From positions 1 through 64,000 of the forward strand of contig NZ_JADQTO010000036.1 in assembly GCF_015704865.1 (NCBI RefSeq): a stretch of 64,000 nucleotides of DNA, read 5' to 3'. Source of the stretch: Actinoplanes aureus. Its GTDB lineage: Bacteria; Actinomycetota; Actinomycetes; Mycobacteriales; Micromonosporaceae. Positions 49,801-57,560 of this stretch are shown piece after piece (position 1 is the first letter of the stretch; each line of letters begins with the position of its first letter). The position numbers and the translations under genes are program-made. The notes beneath the pieces were generated by a model. The model worked only from the letters and a program-made list of their open reading frames with translations. It was not told where the DNA came from and did no database searches.

Positions 49801-50441
49801 CCGGGAAGAAAACGCTGCAACTCGTCCAGCCACACGATCAGCTTCGCGGGCCGGCGACCGTCGGCGGCGACGGCGTTCACCAGGTCACCGCCGCCGAGGT
49901 CGGGCGCCAGCACGGCGAAGCCGGGCAGTTCGGTGCGGGCGCTCTCGTAGAGCAGGCGGGTCTTGCCGACGCAGGAGTTGCCGATGAGGATCAGAAATCC
50001 ACCCTCGGTACGCGCCCGCCGCAGCCGCCCGCGGAGATCCTCGCCCAGATCCCGCTCGACGAACGTGGGCAGCCCGGGCCCCGGCCCGGCCCGGTCCGGC
50101 TCGTCCAGCGCCGGGTGGACGCGCAGGTCCAGCGCCGAGATGCCGGGCCCGTCGATCAGCGGGAGCCGGTCCGTTCCGGTGGACGGCACGCTCCGGCCGG
50201 GTGCCGCGTCCCGCCGGTTCTGTGCCCAGCCGAACCCGATCGAGACGGCCAGCGACACCAGGCCGACGGCCAGGCTGGCCACGCTCGCGACGCTGTCCTT
50301 GTCGGCCAGGCTGAGGCCGAGAAAGGCGCGCACCTGCCCGACCAGAGGCGGAGCCGCCCACCATCCGGCGACGCCGAGCAGGCCGACTGTTGCGAAGACC
50401 TTCCACAACAGACGGCGGCGCCCGTGACACGGCTCGGCCAT
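46830..50441 (-). CDS. Membrane-anchored P-loop NTPase with about 24 28-residue helical repeats
   Basis: The 1203-residue protein has two membrane helices at about 12-35 and 48-72. A P-loop NTPase core follows from about 125 to 400, with Walker A GNSCVGKTRLLYE and Walker B-like KLIVWLDELQRF, and a helical region to about 455. Its C-terminal 700 residues are roughly two dozen units of LDELRRRADNGDWDADEQLG type, each 28 residues (84 bp). That is shorter than TPR (34) or Sel1 (36-38). I recognise the STAND-like ATPase-plus-repeat plan known from large uncharacterised actinomycete proteins. A sensor or scaffold role at the membrane is an inference. GGAGG precedes ATG 50441, and it lies 67 nt downstream of recQ. 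Confidence 0.85.
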   Translation of the reverse strand: MAEPCHGRRRLLWKVFATVGLLGVAGWWAAPPLVGQVRAFLGLSLADKDSVASVASLAVGLVSLAVSIGFGWAQNRRDAAPGRSVPSTGTDRLPLIDGPGISALDLRVHPALDEPDRAGPGPGLPTFVERDLGEDLRGRLRRARTEGGFLILIGNSCVGKTRLLYESARTELPGFAVLAPDLGGGDLVNAVAADGRRPAKLIVWLDELQRFLPGPYLSEGSTPITAAAVRRLLDSPGPVVILGTLWPDYATALRADVVDEHGRRRPRYPAAMDIIGGQRVQQLRLDSFSAAEREAAGRLAAHDSRLATAVADPDYNVTEALAGAREIMNRYQRATDDERAILYAAADARRAGIQSPLSAALLEAAARGYLTGVRPGNAWFTTALAELSSQHRPQDRAAAPLLEVASDDRRTALGHTVTDYLLQRLVRQRRTEPIPPAAWRALTEHVPDEDVAGLANAATRRLRYGRAAVLLRRLADSGAGDQHATEQLADLSAPAEHLEALSERAGNGDRDAGRRLAALLARLGRLDDLRTRAAAGDTWAADRLATVLTVHDGLDELRQSANADRGTNSAARQLADLLADRGDRPALEARAAAGDWYSGRRLAELLTNLDELDQLRAHADQGIEPAGHRLAEILIRRDEIDTLRSRADGGDRPAADMLAEYLADRGEAEPASTDRLARHGALLVTQVASRPSATDLDELRARAEAGDRRAAHRLDELLAVRLDVEELTARADAREWYAAELLATILSDRGDLEGLRHRADRGDRPAAERLADVLFRQGRVELLRERADMGDHHAKRRLAELLAANGDVEGSTVLAERRAEDDLSALRRLADSGDAMAADNLASRLADRNQLDELRERADRGDRMATYLLPDLLVDRGRLDELTERADRGELHAALRLGQLLLRQGRTDELRRRAENGDNHAGRQFADFLAALGRRDELARCAAAGDAIARRRLLGLLVEGGHIEDLARLADSGDTMSALCLAELLVQQGRLDELAARADSGDILASERLAGALAAEGRTEELGRRADDGDHPARRALTALLARGDHLDELAARADSGDREASARLARILVRRGRLDELRRRADNGDWDADEQLGGRLADRGELDELRARADAGSWEAARRLARLLGDRRDVAGLRDRAAGGDLHAMDRLVDLLTHQRRWPEMLAEVHAGSINAADRWLDLLTGPDKDEALALTRQHGLETGPL

Positions 50442-50508
50442 CGGGGCCGACCTCCGAGGTATCGATGACGTCCGGCCGGATGACCGTACTTCACCGCCAC
50501 GACGCCTT

Positions 50509-52152
50509 CTAAGCAGCAGCCGCGTTGAGCAGCTTCTGCTCGACGACGACGGGCACCGAGAGCGTCTTGTAGCCGACCGAGTCGAAGAGCACGGTCATCC
50601 GTTCCTCCTCGTAGTTCATCACCGTGCCGGCGCCCCACTCGCCGTGTTCCACCCGGCTGTGCACCGGGAACGGGCCCTCGGCCTCGGCCTCGTCGATCGC
50701 CTGCGCGCTGCCGTCCGCGCAGTTGTCGCAGTGGCCGCACGGCTTTTTCAGGTCCTCGCCGAAGTACGCCAGCAGCGTCTCGGTACGACACTGCCGGGTC
50801 TGTGCGAATCCCCGCATCATGTCGGTACGGGACCGGACGACCACCTGCTGCCGCTCGTACTCCTCGATCGCAGCCGTTGCGGCAGCGGCCGGGAGCGGCG
50901 CGCGGGGCGGGACCGACAGCTTGTTGCCCGCGCCGGTACGCACCGCGCCCACCTGCTCCAGCAGACCCAGGTACTGGCCGATCTTGCGCGGCCCGAGGCC
51001 GGTCTCCTTCTGGAGCGCCGTCTTCGTCACCGGTCCCTTGTGGAGCGCGCCGGCCAGGTCGCGCAATTCGTCGGCGTCCGGGCTGCCGCCGCTGAAGAAG
51101 CGCTGGATCGCCTCGTCCTCGGACCGCCAGAGCAGCACCGTGCGGCCCGGATCGCCGTCGCGGCCGGCCCGGCCGATCTCCTGGAAGTAGCTGTCGGGGG
51201 AGTCCGGCAGGGCCATGTGTGCGACCCAGCGGATGTTGGGCTTGTCGATGCCCATGCCGAACGCCGAGGTCGCCACCATGATGTCGACCTTGTCGTCGAT
51301 GAACTCCTCGTGCCGTTGCTCGCGCAGGCCGGCCGCCATGCCGCCGTGGTAGCAGGCGGCCGGGTAGCCGGCCTCGGTGAGGCGGTCGGCGAGTTCCTCG
51401 GCGGCCCGCCGGGTGGCCACGTAGATGATGCCGGGACGTTCGCCCTCATCGAGCAGGGTGGTCAGCCGCCGCCACCGGTAGTCCTCGTCGGGACAGTAGG
51501 CGACCTCCAGGAAGAGGTTGCGGCGGTCCAGCCCGGACACGTGGATCTCGGGCTTGTGCAGGCGCAGCCGGGCGATGATGTCCTCGCGGACCGGCGGTGA
51601 GGCGGTGGCGGTCAGGGCGAGCACCGGCGGGCGGCCGATCTGTTTGATCATCTCGCCGAGGGCCAGGTAGTCGGGGCGGAAGTCGTGTCCCCAGGCGGAG
51701 ATGCAGTGCGCCTCGTCGACGGCGACCAGGCCCGGCTTCAGCGCGCGGACCTCGGCGAGCCGTTCCGGATCGCTGAGCTGTTCCGGCGTGATGAAGAGGA
51801 ATTCGGCCTGTCCGGTACGGATCGCCTCGATCGCCTCCCGCTGTTCCTTCGGCGTCTCCGCGGAGCTGACCCGGACGGCGCGGATCTTCGGGTCGCCGCG
51901 CTCGTTGAGGGCGGCGATCTGATCCTGCTGGAGGGCGAGCAGCGGCGAGACCACCACGGTCGGGCCGGGCAGCAGCACGGCCGGGATCTGGTAGATCGCC
52001 GACTTGCCGGCCCCGGTCGGGAGCACCACCAGGGCGTCCCTGCGGCGGAGCACGGCGCGCATCGGCTTGAACTGGCCGGTACGCAGCGAGGGCCACCCGA
52101 AGTGCTTCCGGGCGACGCGGCGCAGCCGCGGTCCGTAGACGGGCAGCTTCAT
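50509..52152 (-). CDS. recQ: RecQ family ATP-dependent DNA helicase
   Basis: The 547-residue protein has helicase motif I LPTGAGKSAIYQIPA (about 43-57), motif II VDEAHCISAWGHDFR, motif III LALTATAS, and SAFGMGIDKPNIRWVAH with EIGRAGRDGDPG. The RecQ zinc site follows in CRTETLLAYFGEDLKKPCGHCDNC. The C-terminus lacks HRDC and instead ends in a small beta-domain (VHSRVEHGEWGAGTVMNYEEERMTVLFDSVGYKTL) that resembles CarD/DUF3553-like modules. It unwinds DNA 3' to 5' in repair. It overlaps the upstream LLM gene by 4 nt. Longer upstream frames are shadow. Confidence 0.93.
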   Translation of the reverse strand: MKLPVYGPRLRRVARKHFGWPSLRTGQFKPMRAVLRRRDALVVLPTGAGKSAIYQIPAVLLPGPTVVVSPLLALQQDQIAALNERGDPKIRAVRVSSAETPKEQREAIEAIRTGQAEFLFITPEQLSDPERLAEVRALKPGLVAVDEAHCISAWGHDFRPDYLALGEMIKQIGRPPVLALTATASPPVREDIIARLRLHKPEIHVSGLDRRNLFLEVAYCPDEDYRWRRLTTLLDEGERPGIIYVATRRAAEELADRLTEAGYPAACYHGGMAAGLREQRHEEFIDDKVDIMVATSAFGMGIDKPNIRWVAHMALPDSPDSYFQEIGRAGRDGDPGRTVLLWRSEDEAIQRFFSGGSPDADELRDLAGALHKGPVTKTALQKETGLGPRKIGQYLGLLEQVGAVRTGAGNKLSVPPRAPLPAAAATAAIEEYERQQVVVRSRTDMMRGFAQTRQCRTETLLAYFGEDLKKPCGHCDNCADGSAQAIDEAEAEGPFPVHSRVEHGEWGAGTVMNYEEERMTVLFDSVGYKTLSVPVVVEQKLLNAAAA

Positions 52153-53099
52153 GCGATCTTGGGGAGGACGTCGCGGGCGTACAGGTCGAACAGGCCTTGG
52201 TAGTGGGGGCCGGTGTTGGCGACGTAGACCTCGTCGAAGCCGGCGTCCGCGTACTTTTTGATCATCTCGAGGTGCTTCTCCGGGTCGTTGCCGCACACGA
52301 AGCTCTCGGCGATCATGTCCTGCGTCACCAGCTGGGACGCCTGCTCGAAGTGCTTCGGCGAAGGCAGGACCTGGGAGAGCTCGCCGGGCACGCCGGCGTT
52401 CGGCCATTTCTGGTACGCGATCCGCGCACCCTCCTCCGCGGTGTCCGCGAAGGCCGCCTTGAATCCGGCCTGGCACGTCCGGTTGCCGCCGCCCTGCGAG
52501 CGGAACTGCTTCACCATGTCGCCGTCCGGCATGACGTTGATGTAGCCGTCACCGATGCGTGCGGCCACCTCGATCGCCTTCGGTCCGAAACCCGACACCA
52601 GGATCTCGACCGGCTTCTCCGGCAGAGTGTAGATCCGGGCGTTCTCCACCGTGTAGTGCTTGCCCCGGTAGGAGACGACGCCGCCCTTCCACAGCCGCCG
52701 CATGATCTCGACAGCCTCCTCGAGCATCTCCAGCCGCACCTCGGCTTCCGGCCAGGCGTCGCCGAAGATGTGCTCGTTGAGTGCCTCGCCGGTGCCGACG
52801 CCGAGCCGGAAACGCCCGCCGGTCAGGACCGCGCTGGTTGCCGCGGCCTGCGCGATGACGGCCGGATGGATGCGTACGGTCGGACAGGTCACCGCCGTAG
52901 TGATCGCCAGCCCGCACGCCTGGCTGAGCGCCCCGATCATCGACCAGACGAAGGCGCTCTGGCCCTGGGCGTCCACCCACGGGTGGTAGTGGTCGGAGAT
53001 CCACAGGCCGGAGAAGCCGGCCCGCTCCGCGCCCTTGGCCTGTTCTAACAGCTCAGCGGGCGAGTACTCCTCGCTCGACAGGAAGTATCCGATGCGCAT
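52149..53099 (-). CDS. LLM class F420-dependent oxidoreductase
   Basis: The 316-residue TIM barrel starts MRIGYFLSSEEYSPAELLEQAKGAERAGFSGLWISDHYHPWVDAQGQS. It contains TGGRFRLGVGTGEALNEHIFGDAWPEAEVRLEMLEEAVEIMRRLW and ends with AGFDEVYVANTGPHYQGLFDLYARDVLP. This is the G6PD-like F420 subgroup (TIGR03557 type). It uses coenzyme F420, which is consistent with an actinomycete. The substrate is unknown. Its stop overlaps the recQ start, so the two are cotranscribed. Confidence 0.9.
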   Translation of the reverse strand: MRIGYFLSSEEYSPAELLEQAKGAERAGFSGLWISDHYHPWVDAQGQSAFVWSMIGALSQACGLAITTAVTCPTVRIHPAVIAQAAATSAVLTGGRFRLGVGTGEALNEHIFGDAWPEAEVRLEMLEEAVEIMRRLWKGGVVSYRGKHYTVENARIYTLPEKPVEILVSGFGPKAIEVAARIGDGYINVMPDGDMVKQFRSQGGGNRTCQAGFKAAFADTAEEGARIAYQKWPNAGVPGELSQVLPSPKHFEQASQLVTQDMIAESFVCGNDPEKHLEMIKKYADAGFDEVYVANTGPHYQGLFDLYARDVLPKIA

Positions 53100-53115
53100 G
53101 CGCGCCCCGTTACCC

Positions 53116-53217
53116 CTATTTGCCGCCGAACATGCGGCGGATGGCCCAGAGCAGGAACAGCACGGCAAGGGCGACGCCGAGCAGGCGTACGGCGTGCACC
53201 TCGGACCAGTCGACCAC
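53116..53217 (-). CDS. 33-residue membrane protein
   Basis: This short frame runs from GTG 53217 to TAG 53116 and encodes a polar N-terminus (VDWSEVHAVR), one membrane helix (LLGVALAVLFLLWAI) and a basic end (RRMFGGK). AGGA lies 7 nt upstream of the GTG. It is directly upstream of the LLM gene, with 16 nt between its stop and that start, so it may be the first cistron of the LLM-recQ operon. Inside-positive charge and a single helix make it credible, but its size limits certainty. Confidence 0.5.
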   Translation of the reverse strand: MVDWSEVHAVRLLGVALAVLFLLWAIRRMFGGK

Positions 53218-53357
53218 GGCGGAATCCTATCGGGCTTAAGCCACCGTTAATAGAAAGGTTTGTTGACTAATCCGGGGAGCGGGTGTGACCATAGGTCCCC
53301 GAACGGGGGAGAACGTTCACATTGACGTTCGTGGATGTATCGGAGGTACGGGGGCTC

Positions 53358-54935
53358 ATGTCCTTTCACGGCGATCTGCCGGAACTCGCCGCTGCGGTCC
53401 TGCAGCCGGGCTTCGTCGGCACCTCCGCACCGGACTGGGTCCGCCGGTGGCTGGGTCAGGGTCTGGGCGGCGTCGCCCTCTTCGCACGTAACGTCGAGTC
53501 GCCGGCCCAGGTGGCCGCGCTGACCGCGCAACTGCGCGCGGAATACCCCGACGTGATCGTGGCCATCGACGAGGAGGCCGGTGACGTCACCCGGTTCGAG
53601 TCCCGGTCCGGCAGCTCCCGCCCGGGCAACCTGGCGCTCGGCGCGATCGACGACGCCGAACTGACCGAGGCGGTCGCCCGCGACCTCGGCCGGGACCTGG
53701 CCGACGCCGGCATCACGCTGGACTACGCCCCGGACGCGGACGTCAACAACAACCCCGCGAACCCGGTCATCGGGGTACGGGCCTTCGGCGCCGAACCCGG
53801 CCTGGTGGCCCGCCACACCGCCGCCTTCATCCGCGGTCTGCAGGAGTCCGGGGTGGCCGGCTGCGCCAAGCACTTCCCCGGTCACGGCGACACCGCCGTC
53901 GACTCGCACCACGACGTGCCGCTGATCGCGAAGAGCGCCGCCGAGCTGGAGGCCTGCGAGCTGGTGCCGTTCCGCTCGGCGATCGCCGCCGGGGCCAAGG
54001 TCGTGATGACCGGGCACCTGCTCGTCCCCGCGTACGACGCCGAGCTGCCCGCCACGCTGAGCTCGAAGATCCTCACCGGGCTGCTCCGCGAGGAACTGGG
54101 CTTCCAGGGCCTGATCGTCACCGACGGCATCGAGATGCAGGGCGTGCGCCGCCGGTACGGCCTCGCCGGTGCCGGCGTCCGCGCCCTGGCCGCCGGGGTG
54201 GACGCCATCTGCGTCGGGGGCGACAACGCCGACGAGGAGACCGCGATCGAGCTGCGCGACGCCATCGTGGCCGCGGTGCGCAGTGGTGAGCTCCCCGAGG
54301 AGCGGCTGCGGGACGCGGTCGCCCGGGTCCGGCGGCTGGCGCGATGGACCACCGAGCGGCAGACCCGCACCGGGGCTCGCGCGATCGCCGACGCGGCCGC
54401 CGGTAACGAGGTGGCCGTCCTCTCCGGTCGTGGCTCGGCCGTCGGCTTCGCCGCCGCACGCAAGGCGATCAAGGTGACCGTCGCGGGCGACCGCGCAGTG
54501 CTGCCGGTGACCGGGGTGCCGCACGTCGTCGAGTTCGCCCCGCCGCGCAACATCGCGATCGGCAGCGAGACGCCGTGGGGGCTGGGCGCGCCCCTGGCCG
54601 ACCTGCTTCCCGGCACCACCTCGCGCCGGCTGACCGCCGACGACCTGGCCGGCCTGCCGGATGCGGCCGAGCCGGTGCTGGCCGGCGCCGCCGAGCGGCC
54701 GCTGGTGCTGGTGGTCCGGGACGTGCACCGGCACCCGTGGATCGCCACGACCCTGTCCCGGGTGCTGGAGCTGCGGCCGGACGCGATCGTGGTGGAGATG
54801 GGCATTCCGGAGACGATCCTCGGCGGGGTGCACATCGCGACCCACGGCGCGACCCGGGCCCTCGGCCAGGCGGCCGCCGAGATCATCGCCGGCGTGGACG
54901 TTCCGGAGCCGGCACCCCAGCCGGTCGCGGCGTAG
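53358..54935 (+). CDS. Glycoside hydrolase family 3 protein (NagZ-like)
   Basis: The 525-residue protein has an N-terminal GH3 barrel. Visible are VAIDEEAGDVTRFE, the KHFPGHGDT loop at about 174-182 of NagZ type with its catalytic His, and LIVTDGIEMQGV with the nucleophilic Asp. A C-terminal GH3_C-like domain follows. The KHFPGHGDT pattern indicates beta-N-acetylhexosaminidase activity on muropeptide or chitin fragments. No signal peptide is seen, so cell-wall recycling in the cytoplasm is likely. ATG 53358 has GGAGG 11 nt upstream; a TTG at 53322 would add 12 residues. Confidence 0.88.
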   Translation: MSFHGDLPELAAAVLQPGFVGTSAPDWVRRWLGQGLGGVALFARNVESPAQVAALTAQLRAEYPDVIVAIDEEAGDVTRFESRSGSSRPGNLALGAIDDAELTEAVARDLGRDLADAGITLDYAPDADVNNNPANPVIGVRAFGAEPGLVARHTAAFIRGLQESGVAGCAKHFPGHGDTAVDSHHDVPLIAKSAAELEACELVPFRSAIAAGAKVVMTGHLLVPAYDAELPATLSSKILTGLLREELGFQGLIVTDGIEMQGVRRRYGLAGAGVRALAAGVDAICVGGDNADEETAIELRDAIVAAVRSGELPEERLRDAVARVRRLARWTTERQTRTGARAIADAAAGNEVAVLSGRGSAVGFAAARKAIKVTVAGDRAVLPVTGVPHVVEFAPPRNIAIGSETPWGLGAPLADLLPGTTSRRLTADDLAGLPDAAEPVLAGAAERPLVLVVRDVHRHPWIATTLSRVLELRPDAIVVEMGIPETILGGVHIATHGATRALGQAAAEIIAGVDVPEPAPQPVAA

Positions 54936-54982
54936 CGCGTTCGACCGGCTTGGATTTGCCGTCTTCGCGTACCGTTGCAAGG

Positions 54983-55312
54983 GTGTTGATCTCGAAGCCC
55001 CGCCGCCGTGCAGTCGCCGCGCTCGCCTCCGCCGCCTTCGGCCTCGCGTTGCTCACCGGATGCGGTGACGACGTGAGCTGCGGGCTCGACCAGTGCACCG
55101 TGTCCATCGCGCGGGAGACCAACGCCAGCGTGAGCGTGCTGGGCGTGGAGGCGAAATTCGTCAGCGCCGACGAGAACACGGTGACCCTCGACATCGGCGG
55201 CGAGCAGATCCAGCTCACCAAGGGTCAGCAGGCGGTCGACGTCGGCGGTCTCCAGGTTCAGCTGGAGAGTGTGACGGCGGATCAGATTCAGATAGAGGTG
55301 GCGCGGCCGTAG
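54983..55312 (+). CDS. Small lipoprotein
   Basis: The 109-residue protein has a twin-arginine-rich start (SKPRRRAVAALASAAFGLALLTGCGDD) with lipobox LTGC (Cys27). A compact beta-rich domain follows, with alternating polar and hydrophobic strands (VSVLGVEAKFVSADENTVTLDIGGEQIQL; QVQLESVTADQIQIEV). Two further cysteines may pair. No family is recognised. The start is GTG 54983, with TTG 54986 possible. It is probably a surface protein transcribed with or shortly after the GH3 gene. Confidence 0.75.
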   Translation: MLISKPRRRAVAALASAAFGLALLTGCGDDVSCGLDQCTVSIARETNASVSVLGVEAKFVSADENTVTLDIGGEQIQLTKGQQAVDVGGLQVQLESVTADQIQIEVARP

Positions 55313-55353
55313 CCGACGTTTGACGAACGTCGCCGTCGGTCATATCCCGGGAC

Positions 55354-56178
55354 ATGTCCTCCACGACCTCGAACGTCAAATACCAAGCGTCACGGGCCGC
55401 CGAGAGTAAGCCGCTGGAGTATCTGGCCCGGGGCGGCTTCATCGGGTACGGCATCATCCACCTGCTGTTCGCGTGGATCGCGCTGCAGGTCGCCATCGCC
55501 GGATCGAGCCAGGAGAGCGACCAGTCCGGCGCTCTGCAGGAGATCGCCCGGCACTCGTACGGCAAGACCCTGCTCATCGTGATCGCCGTCGGCCTCGTCG
55601 CGATGGCGATCTGGCAGGCCTTCGAGGCCGCCATCGGCGAGAGCGGTGAGCGCAACCGCACCGCGATGGCCGAGCGGGTGCTCTCCGGTGTGCGGGCCAT
55701 CCTCTACGCCTACCTCGCCTGGATGGCGGTCAAGGTCGTGCAGGGCGCGAACGCCTCGATGGGCGACAGCTACGAGAGCAAGACGACCGGCCTGATGAGC
55801 TCCTCGGGTGGCCGCTGGCTGGTCGCCCTGATCGGCCTGGTCGTGCTCGGCGTCGGCATCGGCATGTTCTACTACGGCTGGAAGCGCAAGTTCGTCAGGC
55901 ACCTGAACACCCAGCAGATGACCGCTTCCACCCGTCAGCCGATCATCCGGCTGGGCGTGGCCGGCTACATGGCCAAGGGCGTCGCCTACGCGATCGCCGG
56001 TGCTCTGTTCGTCACCGCCGCGGTGAACTTCGACCCGGACAAGGCCCGTGGCCTGGACGCCGCGCTGAAGACCCTCGCGAGCTACTCCTGGGGTATCTGG
56101 CTGCTCGTTCTGATCGCGGCCGGTATCGCCGCCTACGGCGTCTACTGCATCGCGCAGGCCAAGTACCGCAAGATCTGA
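55354..56178 (+). CDS. DUF1206 membrane protein
   Basis: The 274-residue protein contains three DUF1206 repeats of two membrane helices each, recognisable by LARGGFIGYGIIHLLFAWIALQVA, SGVRAILYAYLAWMAVKVV and LGVAGYMAKGVAYAIAGALFVTAAV. The family is common in actinobacteria and uncharacterised; six helices and a Gly-rich packing suggest a small channel or scaffold. A TTGACG (55320-55325) and CATATC (55341-55346) pair could form a promoter giving an almost leaderless mRNA. Confidence 0.9.
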   Translation: MSSTTSNVKYQASRAAESKPLEYLARGGFIGYGIIHLLFAWIALQVAIAGSSQESDQSGALQEIARHSYGKTLLIVIAVGLVAMAIWQAFEAAIGESGERNRTAMAERVLSGVRAILYAYLAWMAVKVVQGANASMGDSYESKTTGLMSSSGGRWLVALIGLVVLGVGIGMFYYGWKRKFVRHLNTQQMTASTRQPIIRLGVAGYMAKGVAYAIAGALFVTAAVNFDPDKARGLDAALKTLASYSWGIWLLVLIAAGIAAYGVYCIAQAKYRKI

Positions 56179-56299
56179 TCGACGGCCCCAACGGCGGCGG
56201 GTGTGAGGTATCTCCGACATCCGCCGCCTCTGGTGTTCGCTGACCCGGGCCGGGCAAGCTGGGACGCTGGCACAAGTTCCGTTCGTGGGAAGGAAGCCC

Positions 56300-57472
56300 G
56301 TGTCCAGCGTTATGACCGCCCTGCTCGCCGTCCTGGTGTCCGCCGGGGCGGCGATCCTGCTCGTCGAGATCGCCCACCGGGTCGTGGTCCGGCTCGGCCG
56401 GAAGTCCATGCTCGCGGCCGATCTGGCCAGGAAGGTGCATCGTCCCTTCCTGACCGCGGTCACCCTGGTCTCGGTGCAGCAGGCGATCCGGGTCTTCGCC
56501 GGCGACTTCACCTACCGGAGCGGCGTGATGCACGCGCTCGTGCTGCTCTGCATCGCCGCCTTCGCCTGGCTGGTCGGCGCGATGCTGCTGGTGATGGAGG
56601 ACGTGGCCCTCGCCCGCTGGCGCACCGACGTGCCGGACAACCGCCGGCACCGGCGGATCAAGACCCAGGTGGTGATGCTGCGCCGGGTCACCGTCGCCGC
56701 CATCGTGGTGCTCACCATCGGCGTCATGCTCATGACGTTCCCGGACATCCGCGCTCTCGGCGCCAGCGTGATCGCCTCGGCCGGTGTGATCAGCGTGGTC
56801 GCGGCGCTGGCCGCGCAGAGCACGCTCGGCAACGTGTTCGCCGGGATCCAGCTCGCCTTCAACGACGCGATCCGGGTGGACGACGTGGTCGTGGTCGAAC
56901 AGGAGTGGGGCCGGATCGAGGAGATCACGCTGACCGTGGTCGTCGTGCAGATCTGGGACGACCGGCGGCTCATCCTGCCCTCCTCGTACTTCACCACCAA
57001 ACCGTTCCAGAACTGGACGCGTACCGGGTCCGCGGTGCTGGGCACGGCGGAGGTCGACGTGGACTGGTCCACCCCGATCGAACCAATGCGGGCCGAGCTG
57101 CGACGGGTCTGCGAGTCCACCGAGTTGTGGGACGGCCGGGTCTGCGTGCTCCAGGTGACCGAGGCGACCGGCGGCAACGTACGGCTCCGGGCGCTGGTGA
57201 GCGCGGATGACGCGGGTGCGCTGTGGGACCTGCGCTGTCTCGTACGCGAGCGGCTGGTCGCCTGGATCTGGGAGCATCAGCGCGGTGCGGTGCCGCGGAT
57301 GCGCGCCGAGGTGGACACGCAGGACCGCCCGTCCGAGCTGGCGCGCCCGATCCACCGCGCGGATCTCGGTGCGTCCTCGGACGCCGCGCGGGTTTTCAGT
57401 GGTGGTGACGACGGTGAGGGGCGCGGCGTGACCTTCGGCGGCCCGGACGGTGCGGCACCGGTACGGGCCTGA
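56300..57472 (+). CDS. MscS family mechanosensitive channel
   Basis: The 390-residue protein has four membrane helices followed by the MscS signature IASAGVISVVAALAAQSTLGNVFAGIQLAFNDAIRVDDVVVVEQEWGRIEEITLTVVVVQIWDDRRLILPSSYF. That region covers the pore-lining TM3 and the beta-domain. The C-terminal cytoplasmic domain ends in a disordered tail. It releases solutes on hypo-osmotic shock. I start at GTG 56300 because AAGGA lies 5 nt upstream; GTG 56285 is a weaker option. Confidence 0.9.
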   Translation: MSSVMTALLAVLVSAGAAILLVEIAHRVVVRLGRKSMLAADLARKVHRPFLTAVTLVSVQQAIRVFAGDFTYRSGVMHALVLLCIAAFAWLVGAMLLVMEDVALARWRTDVPDNRRHRRIKTQVVMLRRVTVAAIVVLTIGVMLMTFPDIRALGASVIASAGVISVVAALAAQSTLGNVFAGIQLAFNDAIRVDDVVVVEQEWGRIEEITLTVVVVQIWDDRRLILPSSYFTTKPFQNWTRTGSAVLGTAEVDVDWSTPIEPMRAELRRVCESTELWDGRVCVLQVTEATGGNVRLRALVSADDAGALWDLRCLVRERLVAWIWEHQRGAVPRMRAEVDTQDRPSELARPIHRADLGASSDAARVFSGGDDGEGRGVTFGGPDGAAPVRA

Positions 57473-57560
57473 TCGACGCAGAGCGTGGCTTGCCCCGGAC
57501 AGCGAGGATTGAGGCGGTCGTGATCAGGGCATACCCCGATCACACGGAAAGGGGGACACG

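Noticed and set aside
46569..50468. Plus-strand frames of 577 and 453 codons opposite the giant NTPase
   Set aside because: Their apparent repetitiveness only mirrors the 84-bp repeat of the minus-strand gene.
53247..54980. 577-codon minus-strand frame opposite the GH3 gene
   Set aside because: It is a shadow with no motif; the GH3 gene has catalytic motifs and a ribosome site.
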